Shown: piece after piece, positions 46,771 through 58,030 of the stretch | How positions within the stretch are numbered: the first letter of the stretch is position 1 | Layout: every line of letters begins with the position of its first letter | Assembly: GCA_023614405.1 (NCBI GenBank) | Contig: CM042685.1 | Location: 83,194,684 to 83,258,683 of the forward strand | Reading direction: 5' to 3' | DNA length: 64,000 nt | Source of the DNA: Avena insularis | Lineage: Eukaryota > Streptophyta > Magnoliopsida > Poales > Poaceae | Notes under the pieces: generated by a model | What the model was told of the DNA's origin: nothing | Database searches by the model: none | The model's input: only the letters and a program-made list of their open reading frames with translations | Position numbers and translations under genes: made by a program

Positions 46771-47720
46771 TAGGGAAATTCCAGAAACCAGAAAACCAGA
46801 AACACAATAACTTTTGCATCCGAACTCCAAACGGGATGAAACCAATTTTGTTGGAAAGATAACAACAAAATATTGGGTATCACCTTGGGAGAAAATACCA
46901 TGAACATATATGTGAAGTATCCCCCAAGGTGTGGAGCCGGAACACTCATAAGATCAAAAACCGCAATAATATATGCAAGTGAAATCCTTAGATGATAAAC
47001 TAGAGCTTGTTAAGATGATGACCACAAGCTCTAGATCCTCTCATGGACAAGAACCAAAAAACAACCAAGAAAGATGATGCTATGAATGCAAAGGTTTGAG
47101 CTTTCTCCGAATGATGCAAACGAGACACCCGCTTGAGAGCCCCTCTTGATAGTATGGCTATCTATCCTAAACCCGGTCTCCCAACTAACAAAACGAGACC
47201 GGCAAAAGAAAAGCCCTATCAAGAACATACCTTTGCCTTGAGCATCCCACTTGAACTTGATGTAGACCGTCTTGTTCTTCTATAGTGGGAACACCTTTCT
47301 TGGATGCTCTTGCTTGATGAAGATGAAGACTTGCAAATTGCTCCCCCATACTCCATGGGGAAACCTCTTCTTTGAACTTGTCTTCATCATTCCATGAGCA
47401 CGAGGATGGCAAGCTTCAAGCATGAGATCTTCTAGAGATGGCGCATCTTGAGCTCGCCCTTCTTCATCCCTACTTGAGGTTGATCTATCTTGATGCAACT
47501 CTTTGCACATGTCTTGATCAACCTTCAAGCTCCTTCTTTCTTCATGATTCCATATGGCACAAAGCCCTTGGACATTTCTTAATCTACCAACCTTGAGACC
47601 AACACATGGCCCAAGCGATGCCAATGGACAAACCTACAAGTGAAACTCAATTTACACATTAGTCCATAGAGATTGTCATTAATTACCAAAACGACACATG
47701 GGGGCATACATGCCCTTTCA

Positions 47721-48096
47721 CATATGTCTTTGAAGAGCTAGTGAACTGGCTCTTTATCTTTTCCAAGTACTCCGCAATGGAAGTACACTCTACGACGGAG
47801 CCAACAATATCTTGCTCGATCGTGTTCTTTATAAATGCCATGCATTTCTTGTTGGCATTCTGCCACTTTCTGTTCTCTAATGTATAGGACATCTCTAGTG
47901 GAGCATTGTCCCTTTACTTTTTATCCCATGCCGCATCATTATTAGCGGCCTCTCGGACTGGCTTTGTTGGCTTGGGAGCAGGCTTGGTCTCAAGGAACCA
48001 ATCCACCTTAGCACATATGAAGGACAAATCCACCTTCTTTCTCCACTAGGAGTAATTGTCGCCTCTAAGTGTGGAGACATCCTTGATGCAACTCAT
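47721..48096 (-). pseudogene. C2 gag, N-terminal part
   Basis: The likely start is ATG at 48096 (MSCIKDV, followed by LRGDNYS and KVDWFLETKP), typical of copia gag N-termini. The lower part is open at 47892-47726: WQNANKKCMAFIKNTI, then YLEKIKSQFTSSSKTY. Stops at about 48047 and 47912 break it. S4 interrupts it at the Tyr codon of SSKTY. Confidence 0.88.
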
Positions 48097-49296
48097 CAAG
48101 TAATACCCTCCCGAAAACCACAAAGAAGTGAGAACAATAACAATTGCATGTATTAATCCAACGTTGGTCAAAATTAAGACATACAGATGTTTATGCAAAT
48201 AACTCTACATCACCGTTGTGCAGAAAATAGAATCAAAATCACATGACTTTAATTAGTTTGAAATAACACACTAATAGCAATAATGATATTTACAATGTTG
48301 GTTAGAAAAATAACTTAAATATGACCAGAATATAACTTTAACATGCTCTCAAAAAATTTAATACTTTCTTTGTCTTTATTAAATTTTAAAAGAGCCCTTT
48401 TGACTATATGCAGCGGAAGAATGAATTAAAATATTCATTTAACTTTACAAAAAAATTCTATTTACCTTTTATTTTTCCAGCACAAACCATTCGTTGGATT
48501 AGTTTGAATAGAAAAACTATGCAAAATTTCATCAAAAACCCAATAAAACCATCAAAAACAGCCTCTGCAAGAAAGAAAAACAGAAAACTGCACTCTTACG
48601 CCCTTCCTGGGCCTAAAAACGGCCCATGGCTGGCCTGCAGCTGCGCGCTACGGTCCTCTATGCGTCACGCGTGTGCGGTAAACTTGCCCAGTAGTGGCCC
48701 GCTGCCTGATCACTTGGCCTGCAGCTCCTGTGGTGCTTTGTGAGCCCCATGCATTCACTCAACGGCCCGCGCAACGGCCCATCAGCCCACCCTGGGGTGC
48801 ACCCCACGCGTCGCTTCATCCTGCCCGTTCGCCAGATCCGATAGCCGTCCACGCATCTTGTCGAGACAAAACCGTCATAAGCACAACGAGATTGAGAGGA
48901 AGCTCGACGATGCCCCCTGCCTCCTTGCCGGCTGCGCGTCCACCCGAGGGTTGGCGCACCACCATCAAGCGGTGCAGCGATGGTGCCCTTTTCCAGCGCA
49001 CGGCGGCGGCCGGTGACCCATCTTCTTTCGGTTTTTCTTTCTATTTTATTTCTAATTCGGGAAAAAACAGGGGTTTTCTTTCTCTATGGGGATTTGGGGC
49101 TCTCATTTGAGTTTTTGATTGCCCCGTTGGGGTTTGTTCTTCTTCTGGATGTCTTCATAGGATACCCATCTAGATCGAGAGGAACGGCGCGGCCGTGTGG
49201 GCGGCGCACTATAACTTTCGGGATCTAGGGTTTCTCTGTTTTCTCTGATTTCTTTCTACCAAAAAAATACAGAGCTAATGCATGATCTGGTACCAT
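48097..49296 (-). other. C2 leader region, primer-binding site, and unassigned sequence
   Basis: No gene seen. 49022..49296 is C2 leader, because it is repeated at 16645..16921 next to the other C2 5' LTR. The primer-binding site lies at about 49285-49296 (minus-strand atggtaccagatc, a decayed tggtatcagag). 48600-49010 is GC-rich with overlapping chance frames on both strands, and 48110-48590 is AT-rich. Whether these two parts are C2 leader or an undetected insertion cannot be told here. Confidence 0.55.
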
Positions 49297-49702
49297 TGTT
49301 AGATCTGAGAGGTTCCGGTAGATGCCATAGTACTAGGGTTTTTCCTTTTACAAAGAGAGAGAGAGAGAGTGAGAGGAGTACCTTCTGCTGTAGACGAAGT
49401 CGATGACCAGTTGGCCATCTTGGTCGACGGCGAGAGTGTGGCTATAGGGCCTAAGTGGTGGTGGCGGTGGCGCTTCCCGTCGAGCGTCAGCTAACCCTGA
49501 ATCGGTAGGGAGTGTCGATGGGGTTGGCGGCGCACGGGTGAACCTTGTACCGTGTGCATCTGACCCCTACCTCTTTATATAGCGACGTTGATAGGGGCCT
49601 ACCAACCATAAGAAGGTTGGGATCCCCCAATCAGGGCGCAATCACAAGGGGCCGGTCAGGCCGATCGGGTCGTTGGGCCCCGATCAAGTGATCAACCTAA
49701 CA
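49297..49702 (-). repeat. C2 5' LTR with promoter
   Basis: 406 bp, TGTTAGATC...CAACCTAACA. A TATA box on the minus strand (gctatataaagag) at about 49571-49583 would drive leftward transcription. It is followed by target copy gacac (49703-49707). It differs from the 3' LTR by about 9 % plus the microsatellite, so C2 is an old insertion. Confidence 0.88.
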
Positions 49703-50547
49703 GACACAACCAAGACGGATACGTACTGTAAGTCACCAACAACAAAGACAGATGGGGTAACTAGATGGGAAAGGAAGGCAGATGGGCGGGGAGCTCACCA
49801 GGAAGGCGTCGACATGATTGGGAAGCCGAAGAAAGCACGGGGGCGACGAATTTCGGGCGTGATCGTGCTTGGCATCGGTGAGGAAGATCCCAATTCCCAG
49901 CAATCGAAGAAGCTTCGGCCCGTTATTTTCTATAGAGAGGTAGGTGACAGCATCTTGGTTCCATTCCCGACCTCTATTCGAGATGATGAAGTACATGGCG
50001 GCGATTGGATTGGCATACCGCGGTAGCGAACAAAGTAGTGGCTTTTGTCCTCTCTGTGAGGCAGAAGAAAATAAGGGGGGAGAGAGGATATGGCGGCGCG
50101 AGGGAGGGGAGAATACGGTTCGAGGGGATTCTCCTCGGTGGGTTTATAAAGAAGGGGTGGTAACGTGGATGGCGTTGGGCGACGGCCACCTGCTCCCTCC
50201 GTCATCTCTACAGAGAGAGGCAGGCCGACGGAAGAAGACGAATATGAATGGAGGTGTTCCTCTATCGAAGTGGTACGGGCCGGGGAGAATAAAATTTCGG
50301 CCAACCCATAGATAGGAGAGAGATACTGTGGCTTCTCGCGGTTGGTTGGGATGCCAGGTAGGTTTCTCCTCTTATTTTTTTCCTGTTTTCATTTATTTTA
50401 TTTGTTTTGTTCAATTGTTACACAATTTTAAACCAGCAAAAGGAATTTGAATATTTTGAATCCTTGCAACAGCCTTTGAAGATAGGAGTGAGACATAAGA
50501 AGGACAAGTGGGAAGAGCAAAGAGATGGGAGATGCCCATAGGCATAC

Positions 50548-53500
50548 TGTAGAGGTCCCAACCTTTAATAAGGTAGAGATCCCTGTGTTTACAATGCTAG
50601 TCCCTGGATCAATAGCTAGCATCCACAGTTAAGATGTAATATCAAGAAACAAAGGTCATAATACAACTTTATAACCAGGAATAAAATAATTCATTATATC
50701 TTACATAGCTCATTTGGCTATTTCATTACAATGCAGCAGAAATAACTATAGCATGGAGTCCTTCATCTTCAAAGTGCCACAGGTAATCATGTTGGTTGTA
50801 GACTTGTAATCCTAATCAACACACTTTACTAACATCAAACAAACCTGCAACATAATAAGTTATAGCCACAAGGGTCAATACATTTGAATTGTATTGGCAA
50901 GTGATACTATGGTAGTATAGTGGTAACTATCATCTATATGCATTTGGCTAAGTGGAGCTTAGGCTTGCTTTTCTCAAAATAGATTTTCCTTATGAAAACA
51001 CTAAGTTTTTGTTTGTCAAAATCACCCAAGGCATCTCCCAATAGAAATTGGTGATCCTTTAACCCTTGTTCAACCACAAGTTTTTAACTTCGAAATTTGG
51101 ATGAGGAGATTCTTGATAGATTCCATGTCTTGATGCTCAAATTGTCCTTTGCCAGGGACATGGCTAAGTACTTAGATTTTTCACTCTGCAGAGGTGGTGT
51201 ACTTTCCCCACAAGACTTGGTTTCAGCAAGACAAGATCTTTCAGAAGCCTTCCCTTAGACCAGAATGGACACGTTCCAACCTATCATCCCCTACCATCGA
51301 CTGTCCATTTGGCTAATTTATTGCAACCTATATGATCCAGGCAGAGCCCATAATGCCAAGTGGTTGCACTTGAAGCTTCTCAACATTTGACATCTCAAAT
51401 CTCTTTGTTCGTGGCTGGCACTCCACAAGTGAGATACCAAGTTTTCCCCAGTATACTGGACTTGGTGATGCCCAAGTTATCCCCAGCATACTGGACTTGC
51501 GTAACCACTCAACAGAAACCATTCTTTCCATTCCACCCAGGTGATTCATTCACTTAGTTTTTTATTAAACAAAACACAAGTCCTTGACTTAGAAATATTC
51601 CATAGCATGAATATAATCCACCCTTGTTTTCTACTAGCTAAGCTAAGCAAGATAGTAGTTGGAATCTTAACTTAGGAAAATTCTACTAAGATTTCATCTA
51701 CTAGGATTTCCCATGGCATAGTTTACACTTAGCAAAATTCCATGCAAGTCCTACTTAGAAATATCACTAATGCATAGTGAAAATAATGGGACAAAAGTAT
51801 GAAGCATCACTTGCCTTTTGGTAGAGATTATAAGTTCACTACTTGATCTTGAAATATTCACACTCTTCAAATTCCACTACAATTCAATCAAGCAAGCAAT
51901 ATTCAATCTACCAATCAAGCAATTCATCACATAGCATAATAAAAACAAAGCAATGCATGCAAGCATGCCAAAGATTGTTTTATTTGGGAAAGTGGTTTCT
52001 AATAGGTTATAAACATTTTAAAACACATATTTGTCATCTATAAAAGTGTCAATATCATTTATAAATGTGGTAAAACCATTTGATATTAAGTTAGTGAAAA
52101 AGGCCATTTAAATCATTTTTGTTTTGTTAGAAATGATTTAAATCAAAGTAATATTTTCTAGTGTTTGCCAATTATAATTTTAACACAAATGTTAGTGTTT
52201 TAAGTTCAAGTGTTTAATATTGAAACCTTTTGCAAAAATGTTTTACCTATAAACCATTTTTATACCAAATCAATATTTTATGTTGTTGAAAATGCTTTTT
52301 AGCAAAGTAACAATTTATAGAGTTCATCAAATATGTTTTTTTTAAATCTCAAAACTTGGTGTTTAGGGCCAGAGAGTTTAAATCAAATCATTTTCCAAAG
52401 GTTTTACTCAAAAAGCATTTTTATACCATAATCATTATTTTTGTTTAACTAGAAATGATTTAATTCAAAGATTTATTCCTTGGCCTCACAAAATACATTT
52501 TTAAATCCATAAGTTGGTTTCTAAAGTCAGTAGGTTCAAAACAATCCATTTGCCAAAGATTTTACCATAAAAATATTTCTAGAATAAATTTTATATCCAA
52601 ATTATGCCTACATAAGTTAATGTAAAAAAACCATTTAACAAAAGAAATTTACTAAACAAAGTGCATGGTTGGATAGAGTTTGTTTTTATGCTTCCATTGA
52701 TATAAAATTTGCAAAATTTGGAACTGTGGATCAAATGTTATGCAATTTACAAAATCAAATCTCTAATAGAACAATTCTGGTTTTTAAAACAAAGTCTGGG
52801 CCACGTGGTGTGTTCTGATTGGCCAAAAACGGTTCACGTGGATCACGTAGTGTGGATCGTTGGATCTGATGTAAATCATGCGGCACAAAGGCAACGTACC
52901 CTTTCGCTTTAAGTGAATCTAACACAACCGCAAGATTTGCATCCAACGGCTCACAGTGCATTGCCAAGAACTGGCGGCGCTGGCGGCGGCGAGTGGGGGA
53001 AGCGCGCTCAGACGAGGGTGGTGCTGGCAATGCAGGAAGCGAGAGACGGTGGGGCGAAGCTCACCAGATTCGCCATGCTTTGCTGATGCTCAAGGTGGTC
53101 TCCATCGTCGAAGGGGCGCTCGGGTGTGGCTGCAATTTCTCGCCGAAGAAGCTTCTGGCGGCGGTGCGCTCGGGCTGTCGTCGTTGGCGACATTTTGGAC
53201 CATGCTAAGACAAGATAAGGGTTGCATTAGTTGCGCACGAGGTTGGCGATCATGCGTGCATCAACGAGAGGAAGAGGGGTGGTCAGACGCTACCTGGGGA
53301 ACTCGCCGGAGTCAAGGAAGTGGACGGCGACGCTCGGCTATCGTCGTTGTCGAGGTTCTGGGGCACGCGCGAGTGAGATGAGGGTGCTAGCAGGTGCGCA
53401 CGGGAGAGGGGAGCAGGCTCGAGTGGCCGAGGGGGAAAGGCAGTGGCTGGTGCTGCCAGAATCGTCGCCAGAGTATGCCGGACAAAGGGCGTTTGAGGTC

Positions 53501-55160
53501 AAAATTAGCACGTCCTGGGGGCAGAGGGTGTGCGGCGTCTGGGGAAAGGTAGAGGAGGAGCAGGCAATTTATCGTGCGTGGTCAGGGGCGGTTTCATGGC
53601 TTCGTTAAAGCGCATTAACACTGGCATTCATCGACAGTAAGCATGGCCAGGGGGGCGCGGTCAGCGGCGGGGTGAGGAAGAAAGGTCTGGCAAGTGGGGT
53701 CTGCGTAGCAGCGAGAGAGAGAGAGGAGAGGTGGGGTCCAGCGGTCAGCGGCTCTGCGGGTTTGCTGTTAAGTGAAAAACGCTTCGCTCGGGGGAAGAGG
53801 GAGTGGGCTGGTTGCTGGGCTGGATTGGGCCTGATGGGCTGGGGTCTGTTTCCATTTTTTTATTCTGGATCCTTTTCTATTTCTATTTAGATTTTTTGTT
53901 TTGATTTTATTCAAATGATTTCACACCCATTTTCTTTTCAAATCTTTGCGAACTTTTTAGCAAGTTTCTATTCTGTTCAAACATGTATTTTTAAAAATAA
54001 TTTTGGAACATTTCTTTTATTCCCACATGGTTTAAATATTTATTTAAAATGGACCTTTGTCTTTATTTAAATAGGATTTTTAAATATGACTCCAATTCAT
54101 ATTATTTATTCAAATGATTTAATTTTTAGTTTTAAATTCAAATGTTTGTCAATCCCCTTTTTGTAAGTTTTATTTATTCCATAGGGTGTTAAATAATTCA
54201 CTTTGAATTATTTTAATATGTTTTATCAATCATTTAAATTGGTTATTTCCCTTTATTCCAGTATTATCAAATATGGTTTTAATCTCATATAAAATTTATT
54301 TCAAATAATTTTCCTGATTCTATTTAAGTTATCTAATTAACTTTTATTCCACTTGGGCAAATTCCAATTGTTCTTTTCCCATGATTTACTCAATCATTTC
54401 TATTAGGGATTTTGTCTTTATAGGAATATAATTTGTTTAATGCCATATTATTTTATTTGAATATTCTTTATCCATTTATTTGGATTTGGATAATATTTAT
54501 TCCATTTGTTTATGGTCTTGGCCAAGTTTTATTTTGGCTTCTAAATATTCCTTATTTATTTATTTATTTCCTTATTTGTCTTACAAAATCCATATATTTT
54601 TATGTAATGAATCAAACTTGGTGATTCCAATTTGTAAAATCTTATTTAATATTTGTTTATCCTTTTAATTCTCTTTAGGATTATTTGCTCACCATTTGGT
54701 ATGGATTTTAGACAAGGGATTTATTCGCTTTGGAAGTTATTTCTTTTCATTTTATTGAATTCATAAGTTTTTATCTATGGTTCCAAATTGAATGAAATCA
54801 ATTTCTGAGGTTTTATAATATTTATCATTCATCATTCTTGATCATTTAGAATGTTTGTTGACCAATTTTATGTAGATCAAAACCTTAGTCTTGGAGGGGT
54901 TTTGGAAATGATTTTCTCCCATTAGGGTTTTAGATTTTTGGTTTATTTTCCAAGTGTTTAAATTTCAAGATGCATTTATGAAGAATGCATTTCACTTGAT
55001 CTTGAATTTAGTTGGATTCAAACTTTATTCAAAGTTTGTTCAAGAGGGGTTTTTAAGTTTCCACTTTACAAAGTTTCTTTTCACCCTAAATTTCAACAAT
55101 TATTTATTTTGTTTATTTATTTTTCACATTACAAAATTTAGAAAATTTTGGGATCTGACA
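50548..55160. repeat. Solo LTR S3 (4.6 kb), TSD catac, same family as S1
   Basis: It starts TGTAGAGGTCCC and ends GGGATCTGACA, flanked by perfect catac copies (50543-50547, 55161-55165). It lies inside the LARD right LTR, whose sequence resumes at 55161. It aligns along its whole length with S1, in the same orientation, with scattered substitutions and indels (for example about 100-200 bp extra in S3 around 52030-52230). The GC-rich frames at 52956-53608 are not genes: the S1 counterpart frames differ. Confidence 0.88.
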
Positions 55161-55502
55161 CATACATGTTCATTTTGGGCATTTACATGAATAAAATATT
55201 ATGGTTTTTGGAAAATATAAAACAAAACATATTTGAAATTACTGGTCCCTAACAAAAGGAACCCTTTTGTAGAAAACCAAAACTAGAGATAAGTAAAAGA
55301 GATGGAGAAGATTTAGGACAATAACAAAACAAGATATAATTGGTTAAGAACAAATGCAAAGCAATTCAAGCAATAATGCAACAATTTTAATATGATGCTC
55401 AAATGCAATGTGGCATGATGACATGAGCATGATATCATGATGATGCACAAAAATGAAAATAGCAAGCGATTTTCTAGTAGTGGTTTTACCCGGGGTGCTA
55501 CA

Positions 55503-56373
55503 CTATGCAGCATTTTCTCCATGGTTTGAAGTATAACATCAAAAGCATTGTTAGGAATCACAGTTATAATGATATGAATGAGCTGTTACATCATGCTAGA
55601 GAAGCTGAAGCCCAGTTTGCAGAAGAGGATCAGTTTAAGGCTCGTTCTATAGGGCATTTTTCTTCATGGTCTGCGCCATTTTCTCTTACAACTATTAGCT
55701 GTCCTGATGAGTGTCCTTCTACATCAACAAAACCTTCTTCTAATGTGTCTAATACAAAGAATTCTGCACCTAGTGGTACCGGTTCAAATATGTCTACTGC
55801 GTGTAATCATGACATTGAGTGCCATACATATGGTGGCAAGGGCAACTTCAAGAGGGACTGCATCAATAGAAAGTTTATGATTATGAATGAGGATAATGAG
55901 TATGAGATAGGAGATGATGCTGATCTGGATGCTTCGAATGATGATGGTTACACAAGTGACGATACTAATTCATTTCCTATATGTGCTCCTACCATTGTTG
56001 TGACACAGCGAGATCTCAATGTTACACCTCAGTCGAGTGCTGCAAGTCAGTGCTGCATGTTTTTCAAAAAAAGTCACTTGTTAGTCCAAACAAAGCTTGC
56101 AAGGTCATTATTGATGGTGGAAGTTGCCGCAATTTAGCAAGAAAATAATGATGTGCCAAACTGAAGTTGAAGTATTTATCGCACCCACGTCCATATCATA
56201 TTCAGTGGTTAAGTGATAATGGTGACATGAAAGTCAGAGAAATGGTGTGTCTTGATTTTGAGATAGGTCCATATAAATACTTCGTTGAGTTTGATGTGGT
56301 TCCTCTGACAATATGTCACTTGTTCTTGGGTCGGCCTTGGCTCTTTGATCATTCTATGAAACATAATGGTTGA
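55503..56373 (+). pseudogene. G1 gag C-terminal part and protease
   Basis: It continues the G1 gag (FLHGLKYNIKSIV, YNDMNELLHHAREAEAQ) after the LARD insertion. The zinc knuckle at about 55815-55860 is degenerate (ECHTYGGKGNFKRDC: a Cys has become Tyr and the His has become Asn). An acidic linker leads to the protease at about 56095-56360, with active site IIDGGSCRN, the D-G-G form common in plant gypsy proteases, and the C-terminal LGRPWLFD. The frame changes near 56100-56165 and a stop follows at 56371. Protease would cut the polyprotein in the particle. Confidence 0.88.
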
Positions 56374-57600
56374 GCCAATAGATATCGCTTGGAGTTCAAG
56401 GGAAGAAAAATCAATCTACTACCTATGTCACCACAAGATATTGTTAATGAGTCTCGTTAGAAAACTGAAGTCAATCTCGAGGATGCACCTGCATTAGTTG
56501 ATAGGTGAGAGAATGTAGTAGCTATGAGTGATATAACGAAAAGTGAGAGAGTGCCTAATTTACTCATATTAGCCACCAAAGAAGACATGAGAGAATTTAG
56601 TGATGATCCTATAGCTACGCCTCTTGTGCTCATGTACAAGGGTGAGGTTTTGGTTTCTAACGATATGACCCCTATTTCTCTTGGTGTTTCTAATGTGTTA
56701 TAGGAATACAACGACGTGTTTCTGGAGGAGATGCCACCATTGCGAGGTATTGAGCATAAAATTGACTTGATTCCTAGAGCGTCGTTGCCCAACTGTGCAC
56801 CATAGTGCACAAACCCCGACAAGATGAAGGAATTCAGAAACAAGTGAAAGTGCTTCTTGACAAAGGGAATATTCGTGTGACCATAAGCCCTTGTGTTGTT
56901 CCTGTTATTTTATTTCATAAGAAAGATGGTACATGGCGCATGTGTGTAGATTATAGAGCTATAAATAACATCACTATTCGATATCGTCATCATATTCCTC
57001 GTTTGGAAGATATGTTAGATGAATTGAGTGGTCCTGTTGTTTTCTGTAAAATTGATTTTCTTAGTGGTTATCATCAAATTAGGATGAAGGAAGGGGATGA
57101 ATGGAAAACTGCCTTTAAGACTAAGTTTCGGTTATATGAGTGCTTAGTAATGCCTTTTGGTTTAACTAATGCACCTAGTACTTTCATGAGATTAATGAAC
57201 CATGTCTTAAGGAACTTTATTGGCAAGTTTGTGGTTGTGTATTTTGATGACATATTAATCTACAACTGCAATGAAAATGAGCATAGTGATCATATTAGAC
57301 AAGTCTTGCAAGTGTTACGGCATGCTATGCTATATGGTAATCTTGAAAAGTGTAAATTTTGCAAAGATAAGGTCATATTTCTACGTTATGTTGTCTCTAA
57401 ACATGGAGTTGAGGTAGATTCATCTATAATTGAAGCTATTCAAAATTAGCCTACTCCCATGAATGTGAGTCAAGTACAGAGTTTTCACGGTATAGCTAGT
57501 TTCTATAGGCGTTTTGTGAAATACTTTAGTACTATTGCTGCACCTTTAAATGAACTAACTAAAAAGGTGTACCTTTTGAGTGGGGCATAGCCCAAGATCA
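56374..57600 (+). pseudogene. G1 reverse transcriptase
   Basis: The linker 56374-56800 is interrupted by stops. RT core open frame 56805-57449: [41 protein letters not shown] and the catalytic YFDD at about 57240-57251. [14 protein letters not shown] and the start of the connection domain ([29 protein letters not shown]) follow. A TAG at 57447 and a frame change near 57568 break it. All three catalytic Asp positions appear retained. Confidence 0.93.
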
Positions 57601-58030
57601 TGCATTTGATGAACTAAAATGATTATTAACTTCTACGCCATTGCTTGCACTACCAGATTTTTCTAAGCAATTTGAAATTGAATGTGATGTTAGTGGCATA
57701 GGAATTGGTTGTGTGTTGATGCAAGAGGGTCGTCCCATTGCATATTTTTTTGAGAAATTTTCTGGTGCAAAGTTAAACTATCCTGTCTATGATAAAGAAT
57801 TGTATGCACTTGTTAGAGTTCTTGCAGTTTGGCAACATTTTTTATGGCCAAAGGAATTTATCATACATTCTGATCATGAGGCATTGAAATATCTGAAATC
57901 TCAATCTAACTTGAATAGACATCTTGCTAAGTGGGTTGAGTTCATTGAGTCTTTTCCATACATTACCAAACATAAGAAGGAAAATATAATATTGTTGCTG
58001 ATGCTCTATCTAGGAATAACACGTTGTTAA
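57601..58030 (+). pseudogene. G1 RNase H
   Basis: Open frame 57641-58030: [20 protein letters not shown] (catalytic Asp), [16 protein letters not shown] (catalytic Glu), [12 protein letters not shown] (third acidic site). The tether then runs into integrase. A one-base change near 57985 shifts the frame just before the conserved VADALSR-like end (now LLLMLYLG). This is the standard Ty3/gypsy RNase H without the archaeal-type second domain. Confidence 0.92.

Larger units (their letters stand above)
45143..47720. repeat. Solo LTR S4 (2.6 kb), TSD catat
   Basis: It starts TGAAAGTAC and ends CCCTTTCA, flanked by perfect catat copies (45138-45142, 47721-47725) inside the C2 gag. Its minus-strand start, tgaaagggcatgtatgccc, and the caccccccctctag-type end are those of a repeat common in Triticeae. 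There is no polyprotein and no internal LTR pair, so I call it a solo LTR of unknown family. It contains two internal repeat arrays, annotated separately. The open frames (47280-47624 minus, 45389-45702 plus) are not genes. Confidence 0.8.
22294..49702 (-). mobile_element. Ty1/copia element C2, nested in the LARD LTR
   Basis: LTRs at 22294..22731 (3', followed by a polypurine tract) and 49297..49702 (5', preceded by a primer-binding site) are flanked by perfect gacac duplications (22289-22293, 49703-49707). Reading leftward: leader, gag (48096 down), protease, integrase, RT and RNase H, i.e. copia order with integrase before RT. It is interrupted by solo LTR S4 in gag and by the G3 complex between integrase and RT. 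Stops and frame shifts occur throughout. I do not recognise the family; LTRs of about 0.4 kb rule out BARE/Angela. Confidence 0.85.
15788..55502 (-). mobile_element. LARD-like element with ~4.1-kb LTRs and an 857-bp interior
   Basis: The left LTR (15788..18514) and right LTR (19372..55502, inflated by nested insertions) both begin TGTAACACCCT and end GGGGTGCTACA. The flanking target sites are ccatg (15783-15787) and ctatg (55503-55507), one mismatch apart. A primer-binding site on the minus strand precedes the right LTR, so the element reads leftward. The interior has no coding capacity. Large LTRs plus a non-coding interior fit the LARD class of non-autonomous gypsy derivatives. Without nested elements the right LTR is about 4.1 kb (19372..22293, 49703..50547, 55166..55502). 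The left one has lost about 2 kb. Confidence 0.75.
19372..55502 (-). repeat. Right (5') LTR of the LARD-like element, split by C2 and S3
   Basis: LTR sequence is present at 19372..22293, 49703..50547 and 55161..55502. The first break holds copia C2 (TSD gacac at 22289-22293 and 49703-49707). The second holds solo LTR S3 (TSD catac). The stretches 17319-18165 and 49703-50547 align throughout, as do 18165-18514 and 55161-55502, which proves that the pieces belong together. The open frames in these stretches (for example 17289-17624 and 49673-50026) are chance frames shared by the two copies. Confidence 0.8.
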
